From Vitrella brassicaformis (taxonomy: Eukaryota; Sar; Vitrellaceae): a DNA stretch of 64,000 nt. The position numbers were made by a program, and so were the translations under genes. Shown here piece by piece: positions 10,339 through 20,653 of this stretch. The notes beneath the pieces are model-generated. The model searched no databases. It was not told the DNA's origin and saw nothing but the letters and a program-made list of their open reading frames with translations. Within the stretch, counting starts at the first letter, position 1. Every line of letters starts with the position of its first letter. The stretch is from assembly GCA_001179505.1 (NCBI GenBank), contig CDMY01000405.1:323127-387126 (forward strand), written 5' to 3'.

Positions 10339-11352
10339 TTATTGCATCAAGATGTCCTCTTCCGGCTGCGCATCCCTGTAGATGTCGACATCGATCCACC
10401 CAATGTAGTGTCGGTCACCAAACCCCCCGATCCAATGTACAGCTGATTGCAATCAACCCCCCACACACACACGCACGCACATATCACTTCTGAGTGTTTT
10501 GTTTCTCCGGCCTGCCCTTCCACCTTGTGGTTGGAACCGCCAGAAGGAGAACTTGTGGCTCTTGAGGTGCTCCCACGCCTGAACGAACGAACGAAGAGTG
10601 AGTGCAGCACGATCCTCCGTTCCACCCACCCTCCCTGCCTGTGTCCCTGCCTCACGTGTGCCTCGGGGTGCTTGGCGAAGTAGCAGTCCCTTACCCCGGC
10701 CTCGGGATCTGACCGACACAACACCGACACACAACTCAAGTGTGTGTGCGAGGCACAACCATGACGTGCCATGCCATGCCATGCCATGCCTTGTGTGTGA
10801 CCTGCCACAGCGGTCATGTTGCCCAGCAGAGTCACTCTGGCGTTGAAGAGCGGGTCGGGCGAGGACGTGTCGGGCGACCGGACGGCCAAGCTCACCTTGT
10901 TGTTCCCCTCGGCCATATAATTGATCACATTCATCTCCAGCTGACGCCATCGCACAAGCAAGCAGAGTGTTGTCGCTTAGCAAGTGACCTTTTGATTCCC
11001 CCGTCAGCGTGGCTTACCGGCGAGAGGAAGAACAGCAGATCTCCCCGGGAGCTGGTACAGACGTCCTCCGCGTATATGTCCACAGAGCTGTAAGGATAGC
11101 CCTTCATGCTCCCCACGGGGATAGAAGTGCTCAGTGAACCGAACCCAACCGAGCGGACCATCCCCCTGGCCAGAGGAGCAGCCTCTTCTGAAGCAGCAAA
11201 CACACAAACAGACAGACAGGCGCACACCAATCAGGCATCCTCCCACGCCACCAGGAAAGATCTGTGTGTGGGATGCATGTCACACCTTGGGTTCGCTCGG
11301 CCGACGATGTCACCACCGACGCAAGTAGAGCGAGGACACAGGCCACGTGCAT
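10339..11352 (-). CDS. Secreted CREG/pyridoxamine-oxidase-fold protein
   Basis: The model has six exons. The start at 11352 gives a clean signal peptide (MHVACVLALLASVVTSSA). Exon 2 reads VRSVGFGSLSTSIPVGSMKG and YPYSSVDIYAED, the first strands of the split-barrel fold. Exon 3 contains NNKVSLAVRSPD and FNARVTLLGNMTAV. Exon 4 contains FAKHPEAH, the CREG 'RHPEM'-like element. Exon 5 is AWEHLKSHKFSFWRFQP, and the last exon reads VHWIGGFGDRHYIGWIDVDI before the stop at 10341-10339. This block order matches CREG (cellular repressor of E1A-stimulated genes) and the related PNPOx-like family, which are secreted or lysosomal, and animal CREG does not bind FMN productively. The protein is short (roughly 210-220 residues), as expected. 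It is head to head with the coiled-coil gene. One intron carries an (ATGCC)n repeat near 10768. Confidence 0.75.
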
Positions 11353-11638
11353 CTCTGTTTGCTTTCCGCCTTGTGAGTGAGCAGTTTCACGTCCTCACCC
11401 TCCCCGCGAGCTGTTGCGTAAACTCTCGCGTGGGATGGCGCCATGTTTGTGGATGCTGTGTGCATTGCTTGCATGCATTCAATGCGCCCGTGGGTCGGGA
11501 GGCGATGCGAAGGCGCCTATTTCCTTATTGACACAGGTACAGTCAGTACAGTTGCATGTGTCCTGGATGGCGGCCTGCTATCGTGTGTGAGCCATCAGGT
11601 GGACGGCTCCCTCACGAAGCTGGTACAAAGCTTAACAA
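11353..11638. promoter_or_regulatory. Shared 5' spacer of CREG-like and coiled-coil genes
   Basis: This is a divergent spacer of about 290 bp between proposed start codons. It may also contain an unrecognised 5' exon of the plus-strand gene, because CAG|GT splice-like junctions occur at about 11535 and 11600. No defined element was recognised. Confidence 0.3.
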
Positions 11639-13573
11639 ATGAGGGGCGCAACCACGCGAAATCGGCGGGTGACCTCTAACAATGGTACAGAACGCAACGA
11701 GTGGCAGTGCGTGGAAGCTCAGGTCTCTCAACCCCCTGGATGTGTCTACAGGTGCCAGCGGCGGCAGGCCGCACTCCAAGCCAAGATCCAGCAGCACGCC
11801 CACACTCTCGCGGCCCTCAACAAAACCCTCATTCTCCGCTCGGCAGCTGTCGACAACGCCGCGGAAGCCGCGGCTGGTATCCGCGAACAAATGGCGGCAT
11901 TGAATGCTCGACTTCGTAATCTGACGGCCACGCAAGCGGCTTTATTGCAAGCCCACGATGCAGACGCCTTCAAGGTGCACCGGCAGATGGACGAGATCGC
12001 TCGGGCGGCGGAGCTTTCCGCTGGAAGGATCCTGAAGACCAATGCCTCACGCCACATCACTGCGGAAGACCCTCTCCATATCGTGGCGCTGAGCAGGCTT
12101 GAGGATAAAAAGCTGGCGGCCTTGAAGTTGACGCTCGACAAAAGCCTTAACGACTCTCAGGCCGAGCTCAACGCAACCATGAGCCTCCAGCATATGACCC
12201 TTCACGAGCTGCAGATGAACCTGACACGGCTCAATGCAAAGCTGGAGGTGGAAGCCAAGATGCTCGCTTCGAAGAAGCAGCTGGCGGCTGTCATGGAGCA
12301 CCAATTTATCTGGACAAAGCGGGTGATGGACGTCGAAAAGACTCTCTTGGAGCGCATCAAACAGAGCTGCGACTTCATCACCGGTGCAGGGATGGCCCTG
12401 GCTGCACAGCGAAAAGAGGAGATCGATCAACTCCGCAGAATCAAGCGGGCGATTGCAGACGATATGACAGAGATGAAGCCTCGGCCGGCGACGGTCAGCC
12501 TACTGCAGATCCAGCTGCACATCGAGGCCGCCAGCAAGAGCACAAGCAGCACAGCGCCTGACCACCTGACGCTCGCCAAGGCCACTCTAGAAAAGCTGAT
12601 ACAGAGACGCGTGTCTGATATCGGGAACGCTCAGGCTGCGACGGATGAGAGGGCGGCTTCCTGTTGGAAGGAGCGTGAGCGGTATTTGGAGGAGGCTACG
12701 CTGCTGCAGAGGGAGATGGCTCATCTAAAGGATCAGCTGATAGAGGAAACAGCCGACTTGAGAACCCTGAGGGCCGCCCTTGTCACCACCGAACAAGACC
12801 AACACGAATTGGAAAAAGAAGCCAAAGTGGACCGCAGCCACTTCTCTGGTGCCCTGTCTCGGCTCTCTCACGTGCAGAAACACCACCAGCTAGCCGCCGG
12901 GGTCCTCCAACAAATGGCCAAGTATGTCTCCAGGTCCGCATCTCTCACGGCCACTCGCCTCGACAAGAAAGCCGCCGCCTCCACTGCTCTCCGCACTCAT
13001 GCCGAGGCGCGACAAAGAGCCCTCATGACGAAAGCAAAGGCCACAACTGCGCTCATCAAGTCGTCCATTTCGGCGGTCGATGCGTCGACATCCTCACTCG
13101 AGGCATCACTTGAGACGGCAGGGAGGCTCTTGGATGAGGTCTATGCTGCCGGCCATTCTGTAGTGTCTGAGCAGCGACGCATGGCTGGCCATTTGAGGGA
13201 TGCTATCGGGGCTCAGAAGCTTGTCATCGAAGCGACCAAGGCGGCCATCTTGGACCGAAGCGGCCAGCTGGAGGAGTGGAAACATACATCGGCGGCCACT
13301 GAGGCAGACTGCAGCGATGCTGGCGAAGAGAAGGCAGCGAGCACTTCCCTGGCCACTCAGGAGACACAGCGACTGCGGCACGTGCTGGACATTCTCTCCG
13401 GCAAAGCAGCCACTGATGAAGCAAGCACTCAAACAAAAAGGCCACCTTCTTCGGGGAAGGCAAAGACGTCACCCACCACGCCGCAGCAAGGTGATAGCAC
13501 TTCTCCGGCACTGGCTGTCGACTCTGTTGACGACGCTCTTGCTGCCGCCGCTAGGGAGATGGATGTCTATTAA
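11639..13573 (+). CDS. Long coiled-coil protein of unknown function
   Basis: An uninterrupted frame of 644 residues. From about residue 40 to 590 it is nearly all amphipathic helix with heptad spacing (for example LQMNLTRLNAKLEVEAKMLA and YLEEATLLQREMAHLKDQL), rich in Ala, Glu, Lys and Arg and poor in Pro and Gly. The last 70 residues are Ser/Thr/Pro-rich and probably disordered. No catalytic motif, signal peptide or membrane segment is visible. The first 40 residues look unlike the rest, and an upstream exon could replace them: a splice acceptor-like CTACAG ends at 11750. Possible roles are cytoskeletal, basal-body or tethering, but nothing in the sequence chooses between them. It faces away from the CREG-like gene and converges on the C11 protease. 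Confidence 0.7.
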   Translation: MRGATTRNRRVTSNNGTERNEWQCVEAQVSQPPGCVYRCQRRQAALQAKIQQHAHTLAALNKTLILRSAAVDNAAEAAAGIREQMAALNARLRNLTATQAALLQAHDADAFKVHRQMDEIARAAELSAGRILKTNASRHITAEDPLHIVALSRLEDKKLAALKLTLDKSLNDSQAELNATMSLQHMTLHELQMNLTRLNAKLEVEAKMLASKKQLAAVMEHQFIWTKRVMDVEKTLLERIKQSCDFITGAGMALAAQRKEEIDQLRRIKRAIADDMTEMKPRPATVSLLQIQLHIEAASKSTSSTAPDHLTLAKATLEKLIQRRVSDIGNAQAATDERAASCWKERERYLEEATLLQREMAHLKDQLIEETADLRTLRAALVTTEQDQHELEKEAKVDRSHFSGALSRLSHVQKHHQLAAGVLQQMAKYVSRSASLTATRLDKKAAASTALRTHAEARQRALMTKAKATTALIKSSISAVDASTSSLEASLETAGRLLDEVYAAGHSVVSEQRRMAGHLRDAIGAQKLVIEATKAAILDRSGQLEEWKHTSAATEADCSDAGEEKAASTSLATQETQRLRHVLDILSGKAATDEASTQTKRPPSSGKAKTSPTTPQQGDSTSPALAVDSVDDALAAAAREMDVY

Positions 13574-14093
13574 GGGACAAACACGGAGAGAGTGTGTGGC
13601 GTGTGATCGCAGACAGACATGAAGACGAGAACGAGCGAGTGACGACGATGCAGGTGTGGTGTGGTAGTGATGTCAATGTCGGTTCTCTGCACAACTGACT
13701 GATTCTCTCAGACTCTTGCGCGTCCGTGACGCATTGCATTCACACACATAGATTACCTACATAAAAAGACACACTCCACACATTGATTGATGCCGGCCCT
13801 TCGCACCCACAAAACATGAACGCTATCGATACCACACACCAACATCACACTATCTGCTCCTAAATGGGTCACAAAGACCGCCCAACCAACAAAAAAGACG
13901 AACCACACTAAAGAGGGCTGGCGAAGAACTGCGGTCCGACAAACCAATGACGACCGCTCGCTTCGCCAGTCAACAACAGAGACGCACTCAACTCATCCAC
14001 ACGGCTTCCCCATGCCCAGGCCCCTCCCAACGCATCTCGTAGTGACAAACTCATTTGGCCCCACCCTCACTGACACACCCACCCACCACCCAC
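13574..14093. other. Convergent 3' spacer, no gene seen
   Basis: About 520 bp separates the 3' ends of the coiled-coil and C11 protease genes. It is A/C-rich on the plus strand with no repeat array, no tRNA-like fold and no convincing coding frame. Confidence 0.6.
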
Positions 14094-17000
14094 TCATGCA
14101 CATGGTTTGCCGTCACAGAACCGTGCACAAATACCACTGCACCCAAGCCTATCCTCCTCTGTGTCGCACTCATCTAGCATCGACAGTGCGTCACACGTCT
14201 TGCAGTAGGCCGTCGAGTCCCTCTCACACTCCGGGCAGCCCGTGTTGGTGTGCCGCTGCTCTGAGTTTTCCTCTGAGAGGACCACAAAACTGCCAATCAC
14301 CCTCGGGTTCATCAGCGTCTCCTTAGCTTTGATGCCCAACACGCGCTCTACACACACACAGAGAGAGAGAGAGAGAGAGGGAGAGAGCGAGATGGTGGCT
14401 GATGCATATAACTGGATCTGTCACGCCTCAGCAGAACTTACCACGATGGTTGTCGTCACTGTCTTGCAGAGGTCGTTGAGAGGCCCCGTCTTGGGCCTCT
14501 TCTGCCTGTCCAGCTGGCGGCCACTGCAAGACCTCGATCTTGTCCGCCTCAGGCTCAGGAACCTCAGGACCAGATCCCCACCTGCAGCACAGCACCCACG
14601 CAAATGAGGGGCTCGTCCTCGTATGCCTGGGTGTGCACTTGAGTGTTGTGCATGTGCATCTGTCTCCCCCTCTCTCCGTCCGCCTACATGAATGCCTGAC
14701 ACGACGGCACGTCCGACTGGATGCTTTCCGCGTCGTCGGAGGCCATGTCATACCGACCCGACCCGTCGACCGCCGTGAGATTGACGTATGTGTGCAGCGG
14801 CTCGATCAACCCCCAGCCCCGAGGCGACACCTCTGCCACGACGCCGAAGTGATTGGCAGCGAAGAGAGACAAGCGGCTCTTGTCGGGACTCCTGACATTG
14901 TAATCAATAACCAGAGTGGCGGAGCGGGCATCCGACGCGTTGCGCATGAAGTCAGTGAAGGTGCGATGGAGACGAGCAGGGATCTGCAGGGTCCGCTGAG
15001 TGGCTCCGTAATTGTGGGGAGGCGCCAGGGCGGTCAGCCACACGCACTGGCGGGCGAAGGAGTGGCCTGCGGGCACTGCGTCGCCAAACCCCGCAGGGCA
15101 CTCTCTGAGCCATGGGAAAAAGTCGCAGCCGGGCCGGGTCATGTTGCCAGCTACTCCCTTCCATATGTTTTGGTGGAGGATCCACCCCTCGCCCTCCCAC
15201 TCAGCCGTCACGCGGTCGATCACATAGTCTGCCAGCTCGTCCTTGTCGGGCGGCTCCTCCGCCGTCACCACAAACGCCTGCTGAAACTTGCCATCTTCCT
15301 CGGCTGTGTTGGGCTTGGTCATGATCGTCTTGAGCGCCTGAACGACATCCATGAGAGGACAGATGAATCCATGGATGCACATGAGCCAGTGTTCGACGCT
15401 GCCTCACTGACCGTGTATGACGCGGCTCCGCTGGACGTGTTTCTGAACGCCTCCACACGGTAGCGCGGCACTGCCCCAATGCTGTCGACCTCCTCGTCGG
15501 CGCTGCTGATGAGGTAGAGGGTGGTGCTCAGCATCACAAATGTGGGCTGCAACTCTGGTGGGCCCCTCCTCCCCCGACACACGGTGCGTTTGGTATCGTA
15601 GATGGGCTCGAGAAAGACCCGCAGCTCGTTCGGCGTGCCGGTGAGCTGCCACATCTCGTCTTGCGTCTGCGAAGCAAGATACACGACACAGCAATGGTCA
15701 GACGGCGCTCTCACTCTCTGTCCGGTGCATGTTCTCTTACGATGGGTGCTCCCCATTTGGCCCAATCGTCCTGCAAGTAGCGGGCACCGGATGCAGACGA
15801 CTCGCTCATGGCATCCCCATCTGCCCCCAGCAAGCGGGCATTGACGTCCTCCAGAGTCAAATCAGCGTGCAACCCTGATAAACAGGAGACATGAATGACA
15901 CACGATATTGCAGTTCGTCAGTAACTCAAATGAACCCACCGGTCAGGGGGATGTTGCCGAAGCTGTCAGAGCCATTGAAGTAAAGGATGCTCTCGTTGTA
16001 CCTCTTCAAAGCGTCCTCGAAGGAGAAGATCTCGAGCTCATCTGCCGGCATCACGCGCTCTACCTCGGCCTCCAGGTAACTCAGCAGATGACCTATGTCG
16101 ACGGGATTGGCAATCTCTCGGCTGAAGAGCAACAGCTGCTGCCCTCGCAGGCTGTCGTCGGCCCTCTGATAAGCCGTCCGGATGCGGTCGATCTCCTTTG
16201 TCTCGACGCAATCGTGCAGTCGTTCGGTCAGCGTCTTCTGGCGTTGTGCGAAGGCCCGGCGGAACTCCAGGATCTTGGAGAGGTCGACAATGGCCAGAGT
16301 CATGAGGCGCTGGTTGCGCACGTAGTAGTCCATCGTCGCTAGAGCGATGCCTCTAGCGTGCTCGAATGGCGGGGTCGCCTTGCCATCCTGTGTTGGCCTC
16401 ACGGACCTCCAGTCCCAGCCAGGGCCGCTGACAAGGGTCTCGCTGCCTACATGCAGTGGACAACGAGGATGACAAAGCCCCACACAGCCACGTGGTTCTG
16501 TCCATTACCGAGAAAGAAGTGTCCGTGGGCCGACAGTGCAGCAGTGACCCATATGAGCTCATAAGGCATGCGTCGAAAGACAGCACATCAAAAGCGGAAA
16601 CCGTCGGGCATCCCCGCGTCCTGGATGCCGTTCTGACGGGAAACACGACCAGGTCACTCATTAGAAGGGCCCCCGAAGAGGTCATTTGATGGGTGCTGGT
16701 GTCACTTACTCTGATGCTTGTCTCTAAACCGAAGAGGCTCATCACAGAAGACCTGTCGCCATTGTGAACGTCGCCTCCAAAACTGCACAGACACACACAC
16801 TTGCCGTCTTGAGATATCAAGAGTGCAGCCGGCTGATCTGTTATGTCACCCTTTTCGGCCGGCGCCGTGATCCCAGAAGGTGAGCGCATAGTGCTCGGCA
16901 GGGAAGTCCTTCAAGCTGTTAGAGATGAACTCCCTGAGCACTTTGCCATCGTCCATGTTGGCCTCGCCCCAGTCTTGCTTGAGCAACCAGCGGCGCCGGC

Positions 17001-18296
17001 TGGTGCTGTTCTCGTTCTCGTAGGGGTCACCGATCATCAGTAGCTCGTATGCCCCGGAAAACTGCTGCCTTGCCTGGGAATGAACCGTCGTCCGTCTGCG
17101 TGTTTGTGAGGATGGCTGTGTGTGCGTACCTCTCTAGCGTTGACCTCTGGGGTGACACTTGGACAGATGACAAGCTCGTGTACGGCTCGATGCGACGAAT
17201 CGTCGATCTCAGGGTCGGCGCGATCGACGAGCACGAGCAGATTGATGTCGCCCTGGGGGATCTGGAGCATCTCCTTCAAGTCACTCATGGCATAGCTCTC
17301 CAAGTTGTTGTCCTGATGACAGCCGCACACATGCACACACAAACAGCTATGAGGGAGGGGAGAGCGAATGTCCCTATGCCATTCTCACCGCATTCATGTA
17401 GACGAGGTGCGTCCAGTGGGCCTTCCTCCTGCTCTCGAGGCGCTCAGCTACCCCCGCACAGAAGGTGGGCGGCCTCAGTTGGTACTCCCACCTGGGACTG
17501 TCGCATTCAGGCAACGTATACGGCTCGCCAGCTGTCGACTGGTCTGTACAATTCTCCCTTGGATGGATGTGGCACGTGGGTTTGTCGTCTGATGACCGCT
17601 TGCGGCAGTCGTCGACGCACCGACAGCCGCCGTTGGTGAAGACCTGCTCCTCGCTTCCCTCGACACACGCGTCGTAGTACTGGCCAAGGGTGGGCCCCAA
17701 ACACATGCATGAGCCCTTGCCGCAGTCCTCCTGCTGAACTATGCAGAACCACTCCAGGCCGGGGATGCTGAGGCCTTCCTTCTGACAGCTTCTCTCGACG
17801 CATCGACAACCGGTGAGCGAGAACAAGACAGCCTGATGGGCCAGCTCCTCTGCTTCATCCGCCGCACCGATTGACCCGATCACAGCTGTCGAGTCGCACG
17901 CATCAATGTACTGGCCGAAGATCGGCCCCTGGCACCGGCAGCCGCCAACGTTACAGTCTTCTTTCTCGACGCGGCAGTAGAACTCCAAGCCGCAGAATCT
18001 CCTCTTCTTGGCATGTTTCGTCGATGCATCGGCAGCCACTGACCGAGAGGAGCACACTCTGCTCACCCTCAGCGCACTCGTCGTCCTCGCACTGGCCTTG
18101 AAGGGCTCTCCGCAGTGATGAAGATGTGGAGAGCGACGGATCTGAGTCAAACACAGCACAAACAAAAAACCGGAGACAATGACTGTTTGCTGATTCAAAA
18201 CAATTCCTTACTCCTTGTTTGAGATGGCTCACCATGGGATCTCAAGCACAAAACGGCAGCAGCAATGAGGGAGACCGACGCCACAAGACAAAGCAT
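14094..18296 (-). CDS. Secreted clostripain-type (peptidase C11) protease with cysteine-rich repeats
   Basis: A multi-exon gene. The ATG at 18296 starts a strong signal peptide (MLCLVASVSLIAAAVLCLRS), although an in-frame ATG lies upstream at 18365. Next come cysteine-rich repeats, each with a GCRC core (SVSGCRCIDETC, FSLTGCRCVERSC, FTNGGCRCVDDC) alternating with LEFYCRVEKEDC and LEWFCIVQQEDC-type units that end in GPxxGQYxDAC. The protease domain begins HWTHLVYMNA, spliced to DNNLESYAMSDLKEML and NLLVLVDRADPE. It continues to FPAEHYALTFWDHGAG (catalytic His) and VLSFDACLMSSYE (catalytic Cys in the DACLM motif), the two diagnostic C11 blocks. Downstream exons (about 16480-14094) add some 500 residues without a clear domain; the last exon is again cysteine-rich. 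C11 enzymes cleave after Arg or Lys. The repeat region needs a +1 shift near 18003 to stay in frame. Exon borders were not all resolved. Confidence 0.75.
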
Positions 18297-18533
18297 GAAG
18301 GATGAATCATGCCTGTCCGACTCTGCTGCCGTCCCGCGTGCTGGGCGGCCATGGCAACGAATCATGAGTTGGAGTATCAGCAGTAGCTCGGGGTAGCGAG
18401 TAGGAATGTGACGAAGGGAAGGAGCATTCAGTTGACGATGGACACGCAAGCTTGGGTCCACAAGATCGCACTCATGTCTCGTAGATCTCGCCTGTGTACC
18501 AACGAACGTTGACCCGACTTAAGGCGCTTCTCA
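18297..18533. promoter_or_regulatory. Shared 5' spacer of C11 protease and first Gfo/Idh/MocA gene
   Basis: A divergent spacer of about 240 bp between the proposed start codons. If the protease starts at the upstream ATG (18365), it shrinks to about 170 bp. No motif was recognised. Confidence 0.3.
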
Positions 18534-18964
18534 ATGGTGCTGCCGTTCGCTTCATCTCCATCTCCATCTTCTCCGCACACACCAGCCGCCGCCCGCTGCG
18601 GTCAGCCACACGGGATCCGTCAAGCAACGCCGGGGCACGATGCACCATTGCCGCACAAGCAGATTGGCATCGGCATCATCGGATGTGGCCGCATCGGCCG
18701 TCTGCACGCTCACAACATCTCCAGACACGTCTCGAAGGCGAGGCTGGTTGGCCTCGCAGATCCCTTTATCGAAAAGGGCGATATGGAGTGGGTGAGGGAG
18801 CTGGGCAGCCCACTCACGTACACCGACTACAGGGACTTGCTCGCCCATCCAGATGTCGACGCCGTCTTCATCTGCTCGCCGACCACCACGCACGCCGAGT
18901 ATCTCATTGAGGCGGCCACGCTCGGTACGTCAGGGGAAGGGGTGCGTGTCGGCATCTGCATGTG

Positions 18965-18996
<32 letters not shown>

Positions 18997-19760
18997 CAGG
19001 CAAGCATGTGTTCTGCGAGAAGCCCATCGACTTGCGAATCGAGCGCACAGAGGAGGCGCTGACTGTGGCGCGAGAGGCTGGCATCGTCCTGCAGGTGGGC
19101 TTCAACCGGCGATTCGACCCCTCATTCGCCAACGTGAGGGAGCGATGCAAAGCCGGCGAGATCGGCCAGATCGACATCATCAAGATCACCTCGAGGGACC
19201 CCGAGCCGCCCCCCATCATGTACATCGAGCAGTCCGGCGGCATCTTCGTCGACATGAGCATCCATGACATCGACATGTGCAGGTACATCGCCGGCAGCGA
19301 GGTGACGGCCGTGCAAGCAGCGGGCAGCGTGCGGGCAGACGCCGCCATTGGCGAGGCGGGCGACGTCGACACGGCCGTCCTGATGCTCTTCTTCGAGAAC
19401 GGCGCGATGGCTGTCATCGACAACAGCCGCCAGGCGTGCTACGGCTACGACCAGCGCATCGAGGTGTTCGGCAGGCTTGGCATGCTGCGGGCAGAGAATG
19501 ACACGCCCACACGTGTCGAGAGCTTCACCGGGGCCGGGTGGCAGGCGGACAAGCCCCACTGGTACTTCCCGCAGAGGTTCGAGCGTGCCTTTGTGAGGGA
19601 GGTGGAGGCGTTCGTCGATTCGGTGGAGAGGAGGGCGGCGCCGATGGTGGGCGGCGAGGACGGCCTTGCGGCCCTACTGATAGCACAGGCCGCCAACCAG
19701 GCATTGCGGCTGCAGAGAAGGGTCGTGATTGATGAGATCATGGAGCAGAAGGCTGCGTAG
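18534..19760 (+). CDS. Gfo/Idh/MocA oxidoreductase, inositol 2-dehydrogenase-like, with N-terminal extension
   Basis: Two exons (18534-18924 and 19000-19760) are separated by a 75-nt intron almost filled by (TG)n. The Rossmann start IGIGIIGCGRIGRLHAHNI (GxGxxG) binds NAD(P). VFCEKPIDL holds the conserved EKP lysine, VGFNRRFDPSFANVRER marks the start of the catalytic domain, and GGIFVDMSIHDIDMCRY supplies the Asp/His pair that with the lysine forms the active site of myo-inositol 2-dehydrogenases. About 43 Ser/Pro/Ala/His-rich residues precede the core and could be an organelle-targeting extension, because the paralog at 20654-21792 lacks them. Likely reaction: NAD-dependent oxidation of inositol or a related sugar. 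Substrate is inferred only from family. Head to head with the C11 protease, tail to tail with its paralog. Confidence 0.9.
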
Positions 19761-20653
19761 AGAGGGAGGGGGTGGGGGGGAGGACCGGGGGAGGGAGGGA
19801 ATGTATTTATGGCGTGTGTTTTGTCTGTCTAGTTGCGGTGAGGTTCGTCCATTTGACTTGCCTAGCTGATAGAACTGTAATGGAATGGCCGCCTTCTGTG
19901 TCGAGGGGTAGTTGGCTCGCCTTCTGTCATCGGGTTCGTCTCTGCAACGCAAGGTAGGCAGCGTGGTACGATGCTGGTTGCCTGTCGTGGCGTTGACGGG
20001 GGAAATGACAGAAAGCGAGTCAGCGGAGGGGCAAGCGCCAAATGGTGTATGTATTACACAGAAGAAGAGAGATGACGGCCGTTGGGTGTGGATTGCATTG
20101 CATTCATGGCGTGGCGTGCGTGTGTACTGTCGATACGTATGTGTGTATCTGTCTGTCTCCCATCGCATGTATAGCGACTGTTTTGGGGGGGAGTGACGAC
20201 ACATCTGCCCTTCCGTATTGGTTTGATGTCACTCGTTTGCAACTCTTGTCTAGATAGATGCTACTTCTCGGCTGGGAGCTGTGTTTTGTGATCACAACAC
20301 ACAAGATGGCAGACTGCTTCCTTGTGAAGAAATGTCTTTGGAATGCTTCCATGGTGCCGTCATTCGTCACTCAGCCAGCTATAAGCACTAGGAACAACGT
20401 CAATTCCCCACAAGAGTCCCTCACAAAATGATAGAACAGCGTCCGTACCGCGCACGCGCAGGACGAACCATCCCGGACGGGCAGCCACAAATGCGGGACA
20501 CACAGATCTCTGAGCCAGTCAGCCACCAACGGGAACACACTCACTCGACTGGTCCCCCATCGTCACGCCCACTGACGCCCACTGACAAATACACACACAT
20601 TCCATCCCTCCCTCCCTCCCTGACTAGCAGCGGCTTCACCCAGATGGGCAGAC
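19761..20653. other. Spacer between the tail-to-tail dehydrogenase paralogs
   Basis: About 890 bp holds the 3' flanks of both paralogs. No coding frame with supportable composition, no RNA fold and only short G-runs and (TCTG)-type repeats are seen. Confidence 0.6.

Noticed and set aside
11682-11903. Alternative first exon MVQNATSGSAWKL with a 29-nt intron for the coiled-coil gene
   Set aside because: The frame phase would fit, but a 29-nt intron is far shorter than others here; the continuous frame is simpler.
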